Positions 21,409 to 33,700 of a stretch of 64,000 nt of DNA are shown one piece after another (position 1 is the stretch's first letter; each line of letters starts with the position of its first letter). This DNA is from Paraphoma chrysanthemicola (lineage: Eukaryota; Ascomycota; Dothideomycetes; Pleosporales; Phaeosphaeriaceae): contig JAGMWG010000003.1 in the NCBI GenBank assembly GCA_020744225.1, positions 124,001 through 188,000 of the forward strand, written 5' to 3'. The notes beneath the pieces were generated by a model. That model saw only the letters and a list, made by a program, of their open reading frames with translations. It was not told where the DNA came from and ran no database searches. Both the position numbers and the translations under genes were made by a program.

Positions 21409-22203
21409 GGTTGTAGAGTGATGTGAATGTGATGCGGAAGCCTGTTCAAGGGATGATATGGTCAATTGGTATCAGAAGTGGCTTCATTTACAACCAGAAG
21501 TATTTGTACCATCACTTTAGCCATTTCTGAGTTTCGTTAGTTCATAGATGTGGTCCCTGGCTACCCCGCAAGTGAAAGAAGAGGCTCCGCAGGCCCGCTG
21601 TTTGCCGTTCGAGCGAAAGACCGATCAGGAAGGTGCCGACGGACACGGGTGAGCGAATTATCAAGCGGCATGTCTCTACGTTGCCCGAAGTACGTTCGCG
21701 GTGCAAAATTCAAACGCATGTATTATGTTCTCGGCGGACCCAACATGAGTGGAAGAGTGATGACGTCGGGCGGTTCAACTGATAGACCCTGGGTCGGCTA
21801 GGGTTGCCATGCTCGGCACAACCTGCTCTCCACTGATCATCCTTGCCTCCTTTCCTTTACCTCTTTCATGCCAAAGCTCATGATACTTTGGGCTATGCCA
21901 TTATCTTATTTGACCATTGGATATATTTGCTGGCTTTCTCAAGATCGTTGTAATCTATTCAATGAACCATGGTCTTGCCGCGGCTACCATCCCTCCAATT
22001 GCTTGGATTACGCTTGCAAGGTCCTCGGCTGCAACTGTGCAATTCACCAATTTTGACACTCTTTTTATCAAATTTCATGCTAGGTCACTTACGGTCATGT
22101 TGTTAAATGCGGGCTGACCCCTACTACCTATCGCCCGTCTTGACCCGCGCTCTTTCGCAAACCCTAGCCGGACAATAGCGGCACATATCACAGCTGAAAC
22201 ACC
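21409..22203. other. Intergenic, one small Cys-rich frame
   Basis: About 800 bp between the OsmC-like start and the F-box relic. The only feature of note is a 62-codon frame at 21868-22056 with a hydrophobic N-terminus and several cysteines, treated under findings because it overlaps another frame equally well. Confidence 0.45.
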
Positions 22204-23410
22204 ATGGCTTGGTTAGACGCTCTTCCCAAAGAGACCAAGCTTCATTTCGCGTCATATTTGAAAAGCAAGAATCTCGCCGTATTTGCACGTATTAGCAAGT
22301 CAAATATCCGAATCGCCCGACACTCTCTCTATGTCGCGTCCGATATCAGCTAGCACATGGGGTTCACCGTTCCATATCGCTTCTGCGCAACTTATCTGCA
22401 TTTGCACATCTCATAAATATAGTCCGATTACTGTCTGCCGCTGTCACGCAATTCACGACGCCATTCAGCCCAGATCGTACCGTGCTTGAAGCCGACAAGG
22501 TCTACTACACTGATTTCGACGAAAGCTTGTGGTGCGAAGTGCTCCTGGTGCTGCTCCCAAAGGAGCATAACCGACATATCGTTACCTCGCTGGAATGCCG
22601 GCGAAGCCGACATCAAGCACTGGCACATCCGGGCCATGTACGGTGGCCTCATAGCTGTACTGCCAAATCCTGAGAAACTCAAGCAGACACACTCCTTTCC
22701 GTTTTGTCGGCCACGTGAACCTACTATGTACTCAGACGAACACTTGGAGAATGCGTCTTTCCTAGCAAGAAATTTGCTCTGTCCAGCTCAATCCAAAACA
22801 GAGGCGGCTTCACTTTCTCCTTATTGTACTACCACTAGAAATATTACGCATGGCGATTCGCCAACATCTCAAGAATGGCCATAACTATGAACTCAGTTTT
22901 TTCCCTATGATCTCATACTCGCCGCCGGAAGGTCAAATCAAAAGCCTCGATGTGTCCCGGAAAGTTGTAAGTGTTTCGATTGACGTACACGGTGTCCTTT
23001 TCTCCCCACGGCATTCGAAGTTTCGGACATTTCGGAAACCGGGTCTTGCCTACAGCATCTTCCTTTCATGTGATCGACAACATGGCTATCACATCATTTA
23101 CATAGAGATTTTCGAAGTATCCCCTTTCATGCCAACACTGAAATGGAAGCACCAACCTAGGTCGGAATACCAGATCTGCACCACTTTGATCCACCTCGAG
23201 AAGTTGGCCATGCCATTCAAGCCTGGCATTTACGACTTGCCAGCGCTGCCTTTAGGTCTTGAGGAGCTGACTATGCAACTTCCGACTCGCCTGACAGAAG
23301 CCACTGTGCACTCTATCATCGAGCACAGCGTTTACCGCAATAATCTCGAAAGTCCAGGAATGCACTGCCAGCACGATGATCCTTTAGCGCTTGCAGACTT
23401 GACTGAGTGA
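22204..23410 (+). pseudogene. F-box protein pseudogene with frameshifts
   Basis: The ATG at 22204 begins a typical F-box: WLDALPKETKLHFASYL, then LAVFARISKS and ARHSLY. The frame stops at TAG 22351. The coding sense continues in the other two frames: HRSISLLRNLSAFAHL from about 22370 in one, IKHWHIRAMYGGLIAVL from about 22605 in a second, and LHFLLIVLPLEILRM running into LEELTMQLPTRLTEA up to the stop at 23408 in the third. The shifts near 22355, 22575 and 22790 are too abrupt for introns and have no fitting GT-AG pairs. I read it as one ancestral F-box gene of about 400 residues, broken by at least three frameshifts. The fragment at 22850-23410 might still be expressed. Confidence 0.62.
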
Positions 23411-26400
23411 CTTTCAAGAAGCATCAGGTTTCGGTGTACATCTGGGCAGTGACAGGAAACATGCTTCACAAAAGCATGCCGCTTTAAATGAACAATAATG
23501 ATCAAGGGATGCAACACGCATGTGTCCCATCACTGATCCCCGATACGTGAAATAAAATGAAGCTTGTGCTCCCTACTAGATCGTGTGTGCAAGGCGTGTC
23601 TTTACACGAACGATCAAGCCTCACTTAATCTTAGCCAGCCTGGAGCACACTAATCAGGTTATCCATCCCCATATGCTTTCCTCTAGGACTTTAAATTTCA
23701 TTAGCCACAAAACCAACTCGACAAATTCATTCCGCCTTCCAAAGATAACTACCATGAACGCTTCTCGTCGCTCACGATTGAACGTGAATGATAATATTTG
23801 GTGAAACCCAACGCCAGTATCTCTACTTCGCGTGAACTGTTAAAGGAAATTCGCAATGGGATAGTGTTTAGTGTGCCGTGAGATAGATACAGTGAGAATT
23901 TTCAGTGCTTGCGAAACTATCTCGCACGAAGGACTGTTCTTATATCACCAGTACTAGACACGTGATACAAATCCCAAGGGAAAGGAAGTAAATCAATATA
24001 ATAGACTGTCTGAAACACACATACATTTTCACTCTCAGTCCTGTATTACTGCTGTTGGAATGCTCTAATGTCAAGAGTCTCATCAACAAACAACCACTGA
24101 GAAGGAATATGAGTGACTCCTACGCATATTGTATGGTCACTGACCTAGCACAACAATCGCCATCACAGCATTGTTATTCTTCAGCACCGCTCTCAACTTT
24201 CCCTTAATCTCCCCCACCGGAAAAGAGCACCTCCACCGCACCACGGTTTTATTCTCCACACGAAGAAGAGAGAAACATGCAACGAACTGTCACATACCGA
24301 AATATCAAGAAAGGTCCAACAGCAGTAGTACTAAGAATTATTCCCAAACCGCACAGTCCGCATAACGTGTAGTATACTATACATGATACTATCTCCATCC
24401 ATCCTTCTCCAACTCCATCCCAAAACCCCAACCCTATCCCTCTCCTCATCCCATCCCATCTCCCAGCCCTATCCACCCTTCTCATACCCCTTCGCAAACC
24501 CTTCTATTTCCATCTAGGACTCCATATATAGCAGCCTACACACACGCACCATTGCAAGTACACTGCAGCACAATATACACACCCCACATACACTTCCCAC
24601 CTCGCCGACCCTAAGACGAAATCCACTTGAACCCGGGTTCAACAACAAGTTTGCGTATAATATATTAGTACGCACACATATTTTTCCGTTGGTGTTGTAG
24701 ATCTTATACAAACTGGATGTGCGATGCATAAGGGGTCCCTGCCGAGCCCGGTGGGATTACCGAAGTTTTGGCAAACGGCGCGCGGGGGCCGCAGTTCCGA
24801 TTCGCGGAGATGTGGAGTCGGTTTGGTTTGAATTACGACAATACGAAATTTTTCGTGTATGTGATGACGGAGATGGGTGTGGATTTGGCTTGAAGGGAGA
24901 GGGAGAAAGAGATGCTATTTTTGTGGTGGTGCATGGGTTTGCGGAAACGATGCTGGAGGAAACCAAAATGGGCTAGATGTCTAGAGTAGTTATGCAAGGC
25001 ACGCAATTTCCTTGTACTTGAGTACAGACGAAGATAGAGACAGAATCCAGAGTTGGGTTGCCGTGATGAGCTTTGTGTGTGCTTGAGATGCTCTGCCATG
25101 ATGATACTGGCAACGACTCTGGAGGGTCATACAATTCAAGGGAGCCATTCTCTTCACTGCGCGGAATGACGTTTTCCGCGCGAATGAGTAATAATTAGAG
25201 CCTCTTTCTCGCATCGCTTCGTCGGATGTTTTGGCGATATATAAGCCGAGGCATCCGGATCATCAGTTACAACTGAGCCGTCGCTTACCCAAACACCAGG
25301 TATGCCGCTCCGGCGACCAGGAAGTCTAATCAGTAGACACATGAAGATTGACGTCGGTTCAAGGATACTGCATAGAGTATCATGGACTTACTTCAACGTG
25401 ATTGTTTCACTTCAACCATCTTCTTCGCTATCCCCTGTGTTCGCATGAACTCACCGATATTTACAAACCCATCGGAGGGGCCTCCGCTGTCGTACCAGAT
25501 CGAGACAGTGTGCGTCCCAATCTAGACATTGACGATCTCAGATCTTTTGAACATGGTCACCTTTGCCTGCTCATCGTAAAATCCACTTGGCATTCTTACA
25601 CAACCAACGCTGTCCGACACCTGCTTGCCGAGCCGGATGTAGTCAATCCAGACGATTAATATGCTTAATCGCACGTTCACGAAGTACCTTTTGAGATCAT
25701 TAGGAAGGCGAATCCAGGGATGAAATTCCCTGTTCTGGCAGAATGAGTGGATGAACCTTGTGGACTGAAGCTACAGCTGATCGGTGAGGCGTGGCTGGGC
25801 TTTCGAGCGTAAATCGTCACGTCGCTACCGCGCATCGGGTATGCCCGCCTGATCGACAGTGCCAGCAGTAGAAAAGGCGTGTGACCCGTTCACTTTTACC
25901 AATTGTTGCAGTGTGATCTGATCCAAGCATCTCATAGCGGAATAAGCAGTTGAAGGAAAAAGTAAATGAAACTCAGAACTCTTCCCAGATAGCGTCAGCC
26001 GTACTACGTCATGTATGCCGTCCCTCGCTTGGACATGCACACAGTCTCGTGCTGTTGTGCAGATGTCAGTAATCTGCAGGACTCCACCGTGGCGGGATGT
26101 AGTCGAATGTAACTGCAACACTTGTCCCTTGCATCCTACTCGCAATATGAGGCTAGACCGGCGAGAGTGGGGTTGTTGGATGCAGTCCGTTTGAAGGAGG
26201 GTAGGCGGATGCTCTAGGCCGAAAGTTAAGAGAATTAGTGCATCATGCTGCCACGTTATTCGATGCAGGCAGTGTGGAATCTACTCCGCTGCACGGGTAG
26301 TGGAAAGTTTCTGCTGCAGTATCTCGATGTGATTGCATCAAAATGGTAAGCTGAAAACTGGCGGAGAGTGTCTGCGAACTAGGTTTTGTTGCAGCGTGGT

Positions 26401-29400
26401 CATGCAGCATGGGAGTGCTGTGCAAAGTCGCAAAGTGTGTTGCGCAAGCACGTTTGGGATGCCTGTAGACGCACTGAGAACACATCATGATGCAGTAGTA
26501 GTGCTCTAGTGTCAGGACTTTCAGCCGCAAAGACAGACTCGTAGAGAGGCAGGTTTTCCTCGTCGCAGCGGCGGTTTCAGCAGCCGTGAGCTCACGTGCA
26601 AGACCTTGCAACTGACGCAGGACCCTGGGATACGTCGAGTGTCACGTTGACGTTAGCGCGCACGTCAGACAGGGAGCGAGGGACGGCAACAGCTGCCAGT
26701 CGTTAACCTTGCTGACAGCTGCGCGCGAATTGACCAGTACGTGGGTAGTTCCGGTTGGCCATGTCTGCAAGCCATCAGGCAAATGGGCGTCATGGCGCAC
26801 CTCTTGTCGATGTTAGATCAAGATCGGGTCGCCAGATGTTTCCCAATCGAATCTGGTATTGTGGAGATTGGCGGGGTTCTCATTCCGACTGAGCCGTAGG
26901 AAGCTTTCAGGGCGGGAGGTTTGAAGATCTTTGTGGCTGTGAACTGCCAAGACTTCGCAGCTGGGCGATCGTGGTGACTGTTCTTATCACCGAAGATGCT
27001 AAAATCGCGTTGACACCATAGCGGGTCGTTGCATCCGAACAATGGCATTATGGTTTATGTGCAGCATCTTACCGGCCCGCTGGATTATGCTGATCAGGGT
27101 ACAATCGTATTCTCCGTTTATGGACCTGCTCCATCTGTCTGCGAGCTTGGTCGGTCGTAAAATCGTCCGTTCGCTTTACTCCTTGAAGATCAATGGCTCC
27201 GCGGACGCTCGCAACAACATCGGCCGCAGAACCGTGTTTTTTGCCGCGGACCTAGGATTTGTCATGCAGGAGCACGAACCCGTACCGGCAGAGCAAAAGT
27301 ACCTCTGTAGGAGTCGGCGGGAGCATGACAGCGCGTCCATATTGACATGTCCTGGTGGTCTTTTCTCTAATGGTCTCAAGGCAAGTCGAGGCGACAGCGG
27401 CCGGACAAGGCTTTGGTTGACGAGCAGTCCGCAAACGATGGTGCAGGTGTGGCAGTAAAAACGTGGTCGTTGTACCAATCATGTGCTGGCGTGGAATAAA
27501 CGTTGGGAGAAAGCGCCGATTGGTTCCGGATGGCTGAGATTATAGAGCCAGAAACAAACTTTACCCTGAGAGTCAACGCCCCATACTACTGATTTCTAGG
27601 AGGGGTACGCACATAAGGGATCAGCTATGTGAGAGCGAAAACAATCTGACCATACAGCGGAGCAATTGACGTACAGCTTGCCTTCGCGAATGGCTGAAGC
27701 AACTCGTATCGGATGCGTAAAACTCCAAATAAACATGACTGCTGGCATCGCGCGGCGTCTTGGGACGGCCAAGAGTAGGAGGCTGACAGAAGGCCCACTG
27801 TGCATAAAGTAGAAGTGACAAATGATTGCACGGTATGTACGAGCCCGAATCGCACGCAGCAACAGCGACCTTTTCTCGCCCACCGGGTACGTGACGCTTC
27901 AACGACGCCAGCTCAGCTTTCTGTCGTTTCAGCTCTTCATATGCTTTGGGTCCAGAGCGACAGAGTGGGGCAGTATCCACGACGGCACTTCAGATATCGT
28001 TTCGTTTGACAACTGCCTCTCATGAGTGTCTCCTACTGTCGCAACGAAGTCCATAGGCCAGATTGGACATCTAGAAATCCTAGTTGTGAGACTTTGGAAG
28101 ATGCGGTGGCGCAATAGGATGTGTCAAGGAGGGACTTTTGCGAATCCGACGACCCACTATAGCATCTGCGAAAAGCTGGCGCAGACCCGAATGCTCTTGC
28201 AAGGGCCCGCCTGTGGCGAGCGGCCATGCACAGCATGCATGCAACGATATCTACTTGCGACTGCAGTGAAGGGTTCCAGGTACCGGGTAAAGAAGCTGCT
28301 GTGTAGCATCTAGGATAGATCCAGCAGCAACGGAATGAGCAGTGGTTGAATGCTCGACATCAGTCATATGGCCTGTGCATGCCAGTACCCATGCCGTGTA
28401 CGACCTGAAGTACCGACCCCTCACCCACATTAGGTTGTGTGCATAGTCGAACGTGCCCTTGCAGGGGGCACATTAGTGACTCGTGTTTCGTTCGTCTGGC
28501 GACAACGCGGACTCTTGGGGTGGGTCGACCTTGCGTATCGAAGAGCGAGTGGAGGGCGGCTCTACGTCCCACGAATGGCAGCAACTTCCGTCGCCGTTTT
28601 CGTTGATTCGAGAGTACAGCGGCGTAATTTTCCGACCAAGCTACTACCTCGATCGATCTCGTGCCCCCAGCAAACTTCAGTGTGCGGCAGATGTATGCAG
28701 CTGTGCTCACAGTGGGCGGATGAGTTTGGCTTCTCCTCAGACGTGGACCAAAGTGTCGCTCCACGAAAAATAACCAAAGCAACTTCCTGGTGTGACGAGC
28801 TTGACCACGCTGAGGAATACTCCATGGGAGGACGATTGTCCAGCAGTCCTTATTGAGTCTAGCACTGAAGAGACCATATGCCATGGCATGAGGTTGCTTC
28901 GACAGTAGAAATGGCGCTCGTGGCTTCATCGTGGTATGACGGTGTCATATGTCGTACCCAAAAGTATACGGCTGGACAGACATCAGGCGATGCAAGGATG
29001 GCATTCTTCGGGTGAATGTTAGGATTGAGCGGTCACCATCGTCGTCTCTGGCTGGAGGCCGCAGCAGACGCAGCAGGAGCTTCACTTGCAACGACGGCAA
29101 CACGAGTTTCCGTGTGCGGCATTGGTAGCGCTGGTGAAGCGGACAGAGCAAGGCGAGCCGTGAAGCCAATCTCTCGGCGTGGAGCAGTGGCGACGCCACA
29201 GTGGATTGACAGCCCCTGGGCCATCGCGCGCGAATGGTGGGCTTGGCGACACAGCGACGAACGGCGGCCGTGTGAGGATTCATGGTGACGGAACGTCAGG
29301 CGGTCAACTGCTGCTGTGTGACCGTGTACCCATTTGCGTGGTAGCAGCGCAGCGTGTGCGAGGGGTGAACATGTTTGGTGGGGTGGCAGCGGCGGTATTG

Positions 29401-30182
29401 GAGGATGAATGGCAGTTGCTGTCCCGGGCGGAAGGTTCCTTCCTCGGACCAGGATCTGGCGGCACCGAACATGTTTGACAGCGAACTCACCCGGCAGCGC
29501 AGCTTCGCAATCATGGGAATGGTGGGGCGTGCAGGTACTCGAACCTGGGAGCGGTCAAGATGGGAGCACGCACGGCTCGAGGGCGCATCGCACCGTATCG
29601 GATTCGCAGCGCGCGCGCGGACAGCACCTTGGGCCAGTCCGGCAGGCCTTCCGAAGCTGAGACGGCTCGAGATTGCGGGCAGCGCTGCGACTCGAGGCCG
29701 AGCATACGAAGCACTGTACAGTAGTCTAGCATACCTACTTCGCGATGCGCAATGCGATGCCATGGGCGGTTGCGGCTCGAAACGCGCTGCTGGCTGGGCG
29801 CGGGCCGAGGTTTCGCTGGCTGTTGGCGGCGTGCAGCGTTTCTGTCGCGCAGTTCTGCGGCGCTGCAGCGTCTCGTGGTGGAGACGCTTCTTCGGTGGCG
29901 GCAGGGCCCGGGACGATTGATGGCGGAGAGCCTGGGACGGCCTTGCTTGGTGCCATGTTTGATCGGCCGGCTAGCGGGTATCAAGAATGCGATCAACATG
30001 CCGGGCTGGCGCGAGGCCCGATGCAGCAAGGCGCGCCCATCCCTGCTGCCAATCATGGCTGCGCAGACGATCGCCAGACATCCCCCAAACTGTCACTGAC
30101 CTGTCACGCTCCAGAAAGGGGCTTAAGGCTCCCGCGACACACGTCTAGCAGACGAGGCCTGCCTCGACACTGGGCCTGGTGC

Positions 30183-30203
30183 TGTTTGGTGTTTGGTGTT
30201 TGG
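30183..30203. repeat. 7-bp tandem repeat, three units
   Basis: TGTTTGG repeated three times in perfect succession in the gene-poor region. Confidence 0.85.
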
Positions 30204-32105
30204 TGCTGCTCGTATGCGCGCGACCACGCCGTTGTGGTGATGCCGTTGGTGACACGCCTCCCTGACTCGCCTCAACTCAACTCACAGCACTGGGGCCCAT
30301 GACCCGCACAGCAGTCGCAGCCGCGTCCTCACCACCGCTCGCGGTTTGAGAGTAACTCTGCGCGAGTCAATGAGTAGCGCAGGGTCTGGCGGCCTGCTCT
30401 GCGTGGTGCAAGGTACGGCCGAGTATCATGGCCCGCTCGATGGGGCCACGGACATTGTCGTTCTGATAGTGCTATTTCTGTACCACCGGGAAAAAGCCTC
30501 CTCACCTTCCTCTAAACTCTTTGCTGCAGCGCTAGGCACTCCTCATATATGGACACCGCAGCGAGCCTCCCGCTCCTGGATGCTGGGACCGTGTTGTTGC
30601 ACAAAAGCACACCCCGTCCAGCCACCAACCTGGTTATGGTCGGCGGCAGCTGTCTGCCGGGCATGGAGCCCTTGGCTGGGGTTGCAGGCACGCCGTCAGC
30701 GTGGCTCCAGTGAGCACAGCATTTGTTTCTTGTCGGATGGCCCTCGGTGCTGGTGAGCAAAGCAACCCGCCGCAGAGAGCTGTTCACGCTGCAACAGCCC
30801 TCCGAGCTCGCACGCCCCTCCCCACGACGAGCAGCTCCCCGCTTGGTACGTCTGGGACGTCCGCGATGGGTGCGGGCAACGACTGCAGGACCGTGGCACC
30901 GGTCTTCGCAGAGATCGTGGCACTCCAGATGCGTCTGGCGCCTTTGCATATCGGGCCCGCCAGCTGCGTGAACCGGTACTCCGTCATCTTGAGCAGATTC
31001 AGCACAAAGTCCGCGTCTGCGCCTGAAGAGGAAACGAAGGCTTGTTCGAGGGGCAGGTTGTAGCGGCGCGCGGCGAGGCTGCTAAGGGCGATTTGCCTCT
31101 CCTGGACTGGCTTCGACCGACCATCACCACAAGTCCAGCCAGTCCTTGGCCGTCGCAGTGACGGCACCCTGACAGGTTACTGCAGCGTTCCTGGTGTGGG
31201 CGCGCGGATTCAGTAATCGACAGCGAGCCACTGAGCTGCGGCGACGGAATGGGCGCGAGACAGATGTCATCCCTGCTGGTGTCTGCGCCGCGTTAGAAGC
31301 AGAAGCAGCAAGATCGGCACGCATCCGCGTCCAAGTGGTCGAGGGAGAGGCGATTACGATGGCGCCTCCGCCGTACCGCCTGCAGCAGTTGGCGCAGGTT
31401 GAACATCGGCTCGTGCCTCGAGTCTGCGGCAGAGTGGGATTCTCTTTTGTTTCTTTGGTGGGTCTAACCCAGCCAGAGGGGGCGCTGTGCACGTTCGGAG
31501 AATATAGACTAAACTTTAACGCTCACTTGTCGAGAGCGCAGACGTCAAGGTAAGCTAACGTGCATGTCTGTCCTCCGCTGGCGCTTGCCGGCATCCCCCC
31601 TGGTGCAGCGCCTGGGGTGCAAGATCGCGCTGCATGGATGAAGTACGGCCCGTTGCAGTTCTGCTTTGCCTAGAAACGCCTCCTTCCCTGGTCTTGCTCG
31701 CTGCTTCTTAAACACCCAGTGCCCGTCGTCACCACCCGTAACAACACTACTGTGCTGACTACCGAGTGCTTGCGCCGGCTCGACATACCTGACCTTACCG
31801 CGACTTGTCACCATTCTGTATACATATTACCCAACAAGCGCTGCTTGCTTCGTTTAATTATCCATTCAGTTCTGTTGTCGTCTCTTCTGGTTCGGTTGTC
31901 CTAAGCATCTTTGGTACCGACACCGACCACTATCTTGGGTCGAAGCGCAGGTCCTGGTCTTGCCATCGCCCACAACAGACGCAACCGCTATTAGTTTGTG
32001 AGTTGAACCACTCCATGCGAGGACTTACCCCTCCTCAGCAGCAAACTATGACATTGCGTGTCATCTGTCGCCATGGTTCTGATGTCCGCTAACAGGCGCC
32101 ATAGA

Positions 32106-32115
32106 TATATAAAAA
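32106..32115 (+). promoter_or_regulatory. TATA box of the homeobox gene
   Basis: TATATAAAAA followed by GGCGC, a near-consensus TATA box. It lies only 16 bp upstream of the first in-frame ATG at 32132, which suggests that transcription starts at or after that ATG and that the ATG at 32198 may be the true start. Confidence 0.5.
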
Positions 32116-32131
32116 GGCGCTGGTCGCGGTC

Positions 32132-33700
32132 ATGGAATATCTTACTCTTCAAGATATTCCGCACCGCCAGTACGATCCACTGCTACACTCGAGGAAAATG
32201 ACCATGCCACGGTCTGTCGAGAGATCACAACCGCAAATGGATGAGCGTCTGCGCGATGCGGTAAGTCTTGATCGTTCATTTGTCCCCAAACCTCCTACCC
32301 CGGTGTTGCCGCAAAGAGGGCTATCCATTCGCCTTGCCCGTCTTGAGGAGATTTGGCCTTGCGGTAGGATGAACGCCCCGCCGGGCTCGATCATCCTGCC
32401 TATGCCTGCTCCTGTCGCCGCGGCTTGGAAGCGTCATCAACGGGTCTGTCCCACGTGCTCAAAGTCGACTCCATTCGAAGACCAGCAGCGAAGTATCACA
32501 CGTCTGACGACCGACAAACAGTATCGCGTTGCCGCCAACGACTTGCGCAGAACACCACCCGTACAACCAGGTGAAAGCAATGGCGCAGAAAAGCTCCCGT
32601 CATTCTCAGAGGTATGTTAATAGCTGAGGTTTCCAACCCAGCAGGCTCACAGTCTCTAGTTCATACAAACTACACGCACACAAACTCCGCCGCACACTCC
32701 ATCACGGAGGAACGGCTCAGTCACTCGGTCTCCTCGCGAGCATGCACAGTTCGACGAGTCTTTTGTGGAGATGAAGCGTCGACGGGTCGACAAGCGAACT
32801 GACAGCATCTGGCAAGAGCAGAGCTACAGTCGTGCAGGCGAGCCCCTAGACTCACGTCGCGCGAGACAACTTGGCGAGCCTGCGCCCCTGACCTACAGTC
32901 AACCACATGAGGCATCGTTCAACCCGTCGTATCCCGGACACATGCAACAACACCGCCCGAGCGTGGCTTATGCACCAGTCCACAGTCGACATCATTCGGT
33001 CTCGAGTTCAAATGATCGTCTCGGCCATCACTCTCACTCTGGACCACCTAATATGCTCCTCCAGTCGGGGTACACCCCGCCACCTACTCACAGCCAAGCG
33101 TACGATCACAGACAATCCTACTATGGTTCTCCAGCTCCCCAACCAGGTCACGGATTTGCGCCCTCGGCGCACTATGTTGGTCCTCCTTACAATGGTGCTC
33201 CCTATCACGGATACGACAGTGGCTATTCAGATATCAGATTTCAACAGCACATGGGCGTCAATCCGGATCACGGCAGGAAGCGACGAGGTAACCTCCCCAA
33301 GGAAGCGACCAATCTCTTCAAGGACTGGTATTCCAAGAATAGGGATTCTCCGTACCCAACCGAAGAGCAGAAGCTCGAGATGTGCGAGCTTACTGGTCTT
33401 AGCATGAGCCAGGTACGTTGTAGTCTATGTCCTATCCCCGATGTTTGACAGATCGACATGTCCTATGACAGTCTGCCAGTAGTGTCACCTCGGTGTAACT
33501 GCTCGTGTCAAGCATCACTCGCATGTCAACCATTACGAAACTTCACAGCTGACAATGAATAGGTCGCTAATTGGTTCATCAATGCTCGTCGCCGCGAACC
33601 AGAGAAAGAGAGGAAGGCTATGGAGTTTAAGGAAAAGGCTGCGCGCGAGACCCAGGACAAGAGTCAGCGTGATGCGGCCAGGAAGCCCGACAGCCTCTAG
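32132..33700 (+). CDS. TALE (KN-type) homeobox transcription factor
   Basis: A nuclear DNA-binding regulator of the three-amino-acid-loop-extension class, which in fungi controls development and mating or conidiation programmes. Exons 32132-32611, 32660-33412 and 33563-33700, with introns of 48 and 150 nt, give 456 aa. The homeodomain covers about residues 365-424. Helix 1 lies around NLFKDWY, the PYP loop extension marks TALE proteins, and helix 3 is VANWFINARRR, with Asn in the canonical DNA-contact position. The last intron falls just before helix 3. The region before is Gln/Pro/Tyr/His-rich and disordered; the N-terminal part carries an HQRVCPTCSKS stretch. The start may be 32132 or, given the TATA box position, 32198 (434 aa). 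A GTAAGT inside exon 1 at about 32261 could be an unused donor. Confidence 0.87.

Larger units (their letters stand above)
23411..32131. other. Long gene-poor region (8.7 kb)
   Basis: No gene is supported here. Many frames of 60-190 codons occur on both strands, especially at 27.0-31.5 kb where the sequence is GC-rich, but they overlap each other and show no domain, signal peptide or matching splice sites. A CT-rich run lies near 24390-24490. I see no transposon terminal repeats, transposase or reverse transcriptase motifs, and no tRNA. The right-hand part is presumably the long upstream region of the homeobox gene. Confidence 0.5.

Noticed and set aside
24390..24490. CT-rich run as a possible transposon end or CRISPR-like array
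   Set aside because: It has no repeat-spacer periodicity and no terminal repeat; it is simple low-complexity sequence.
27042..27458. 138-codon frame with a real ATG
   Set aside because: No recognisable motif, an opposing frame of similar length, and no neighbouring exons.
29520..29600. tRNA-like T-arm on the minus strand (GGTTCGAGTACC)
   Set aside because: The loop is six rather than seven bases when the stem pairs fully, and no matching acceptor stem or D-arm lies upstream.
28360..30302. Several 140-190 codon frames on both strands
   Set aside because: They overlap heavily in a GC-rich stretch, where stop codons are rare, and have no domain, signal peptide or coherent splicing.
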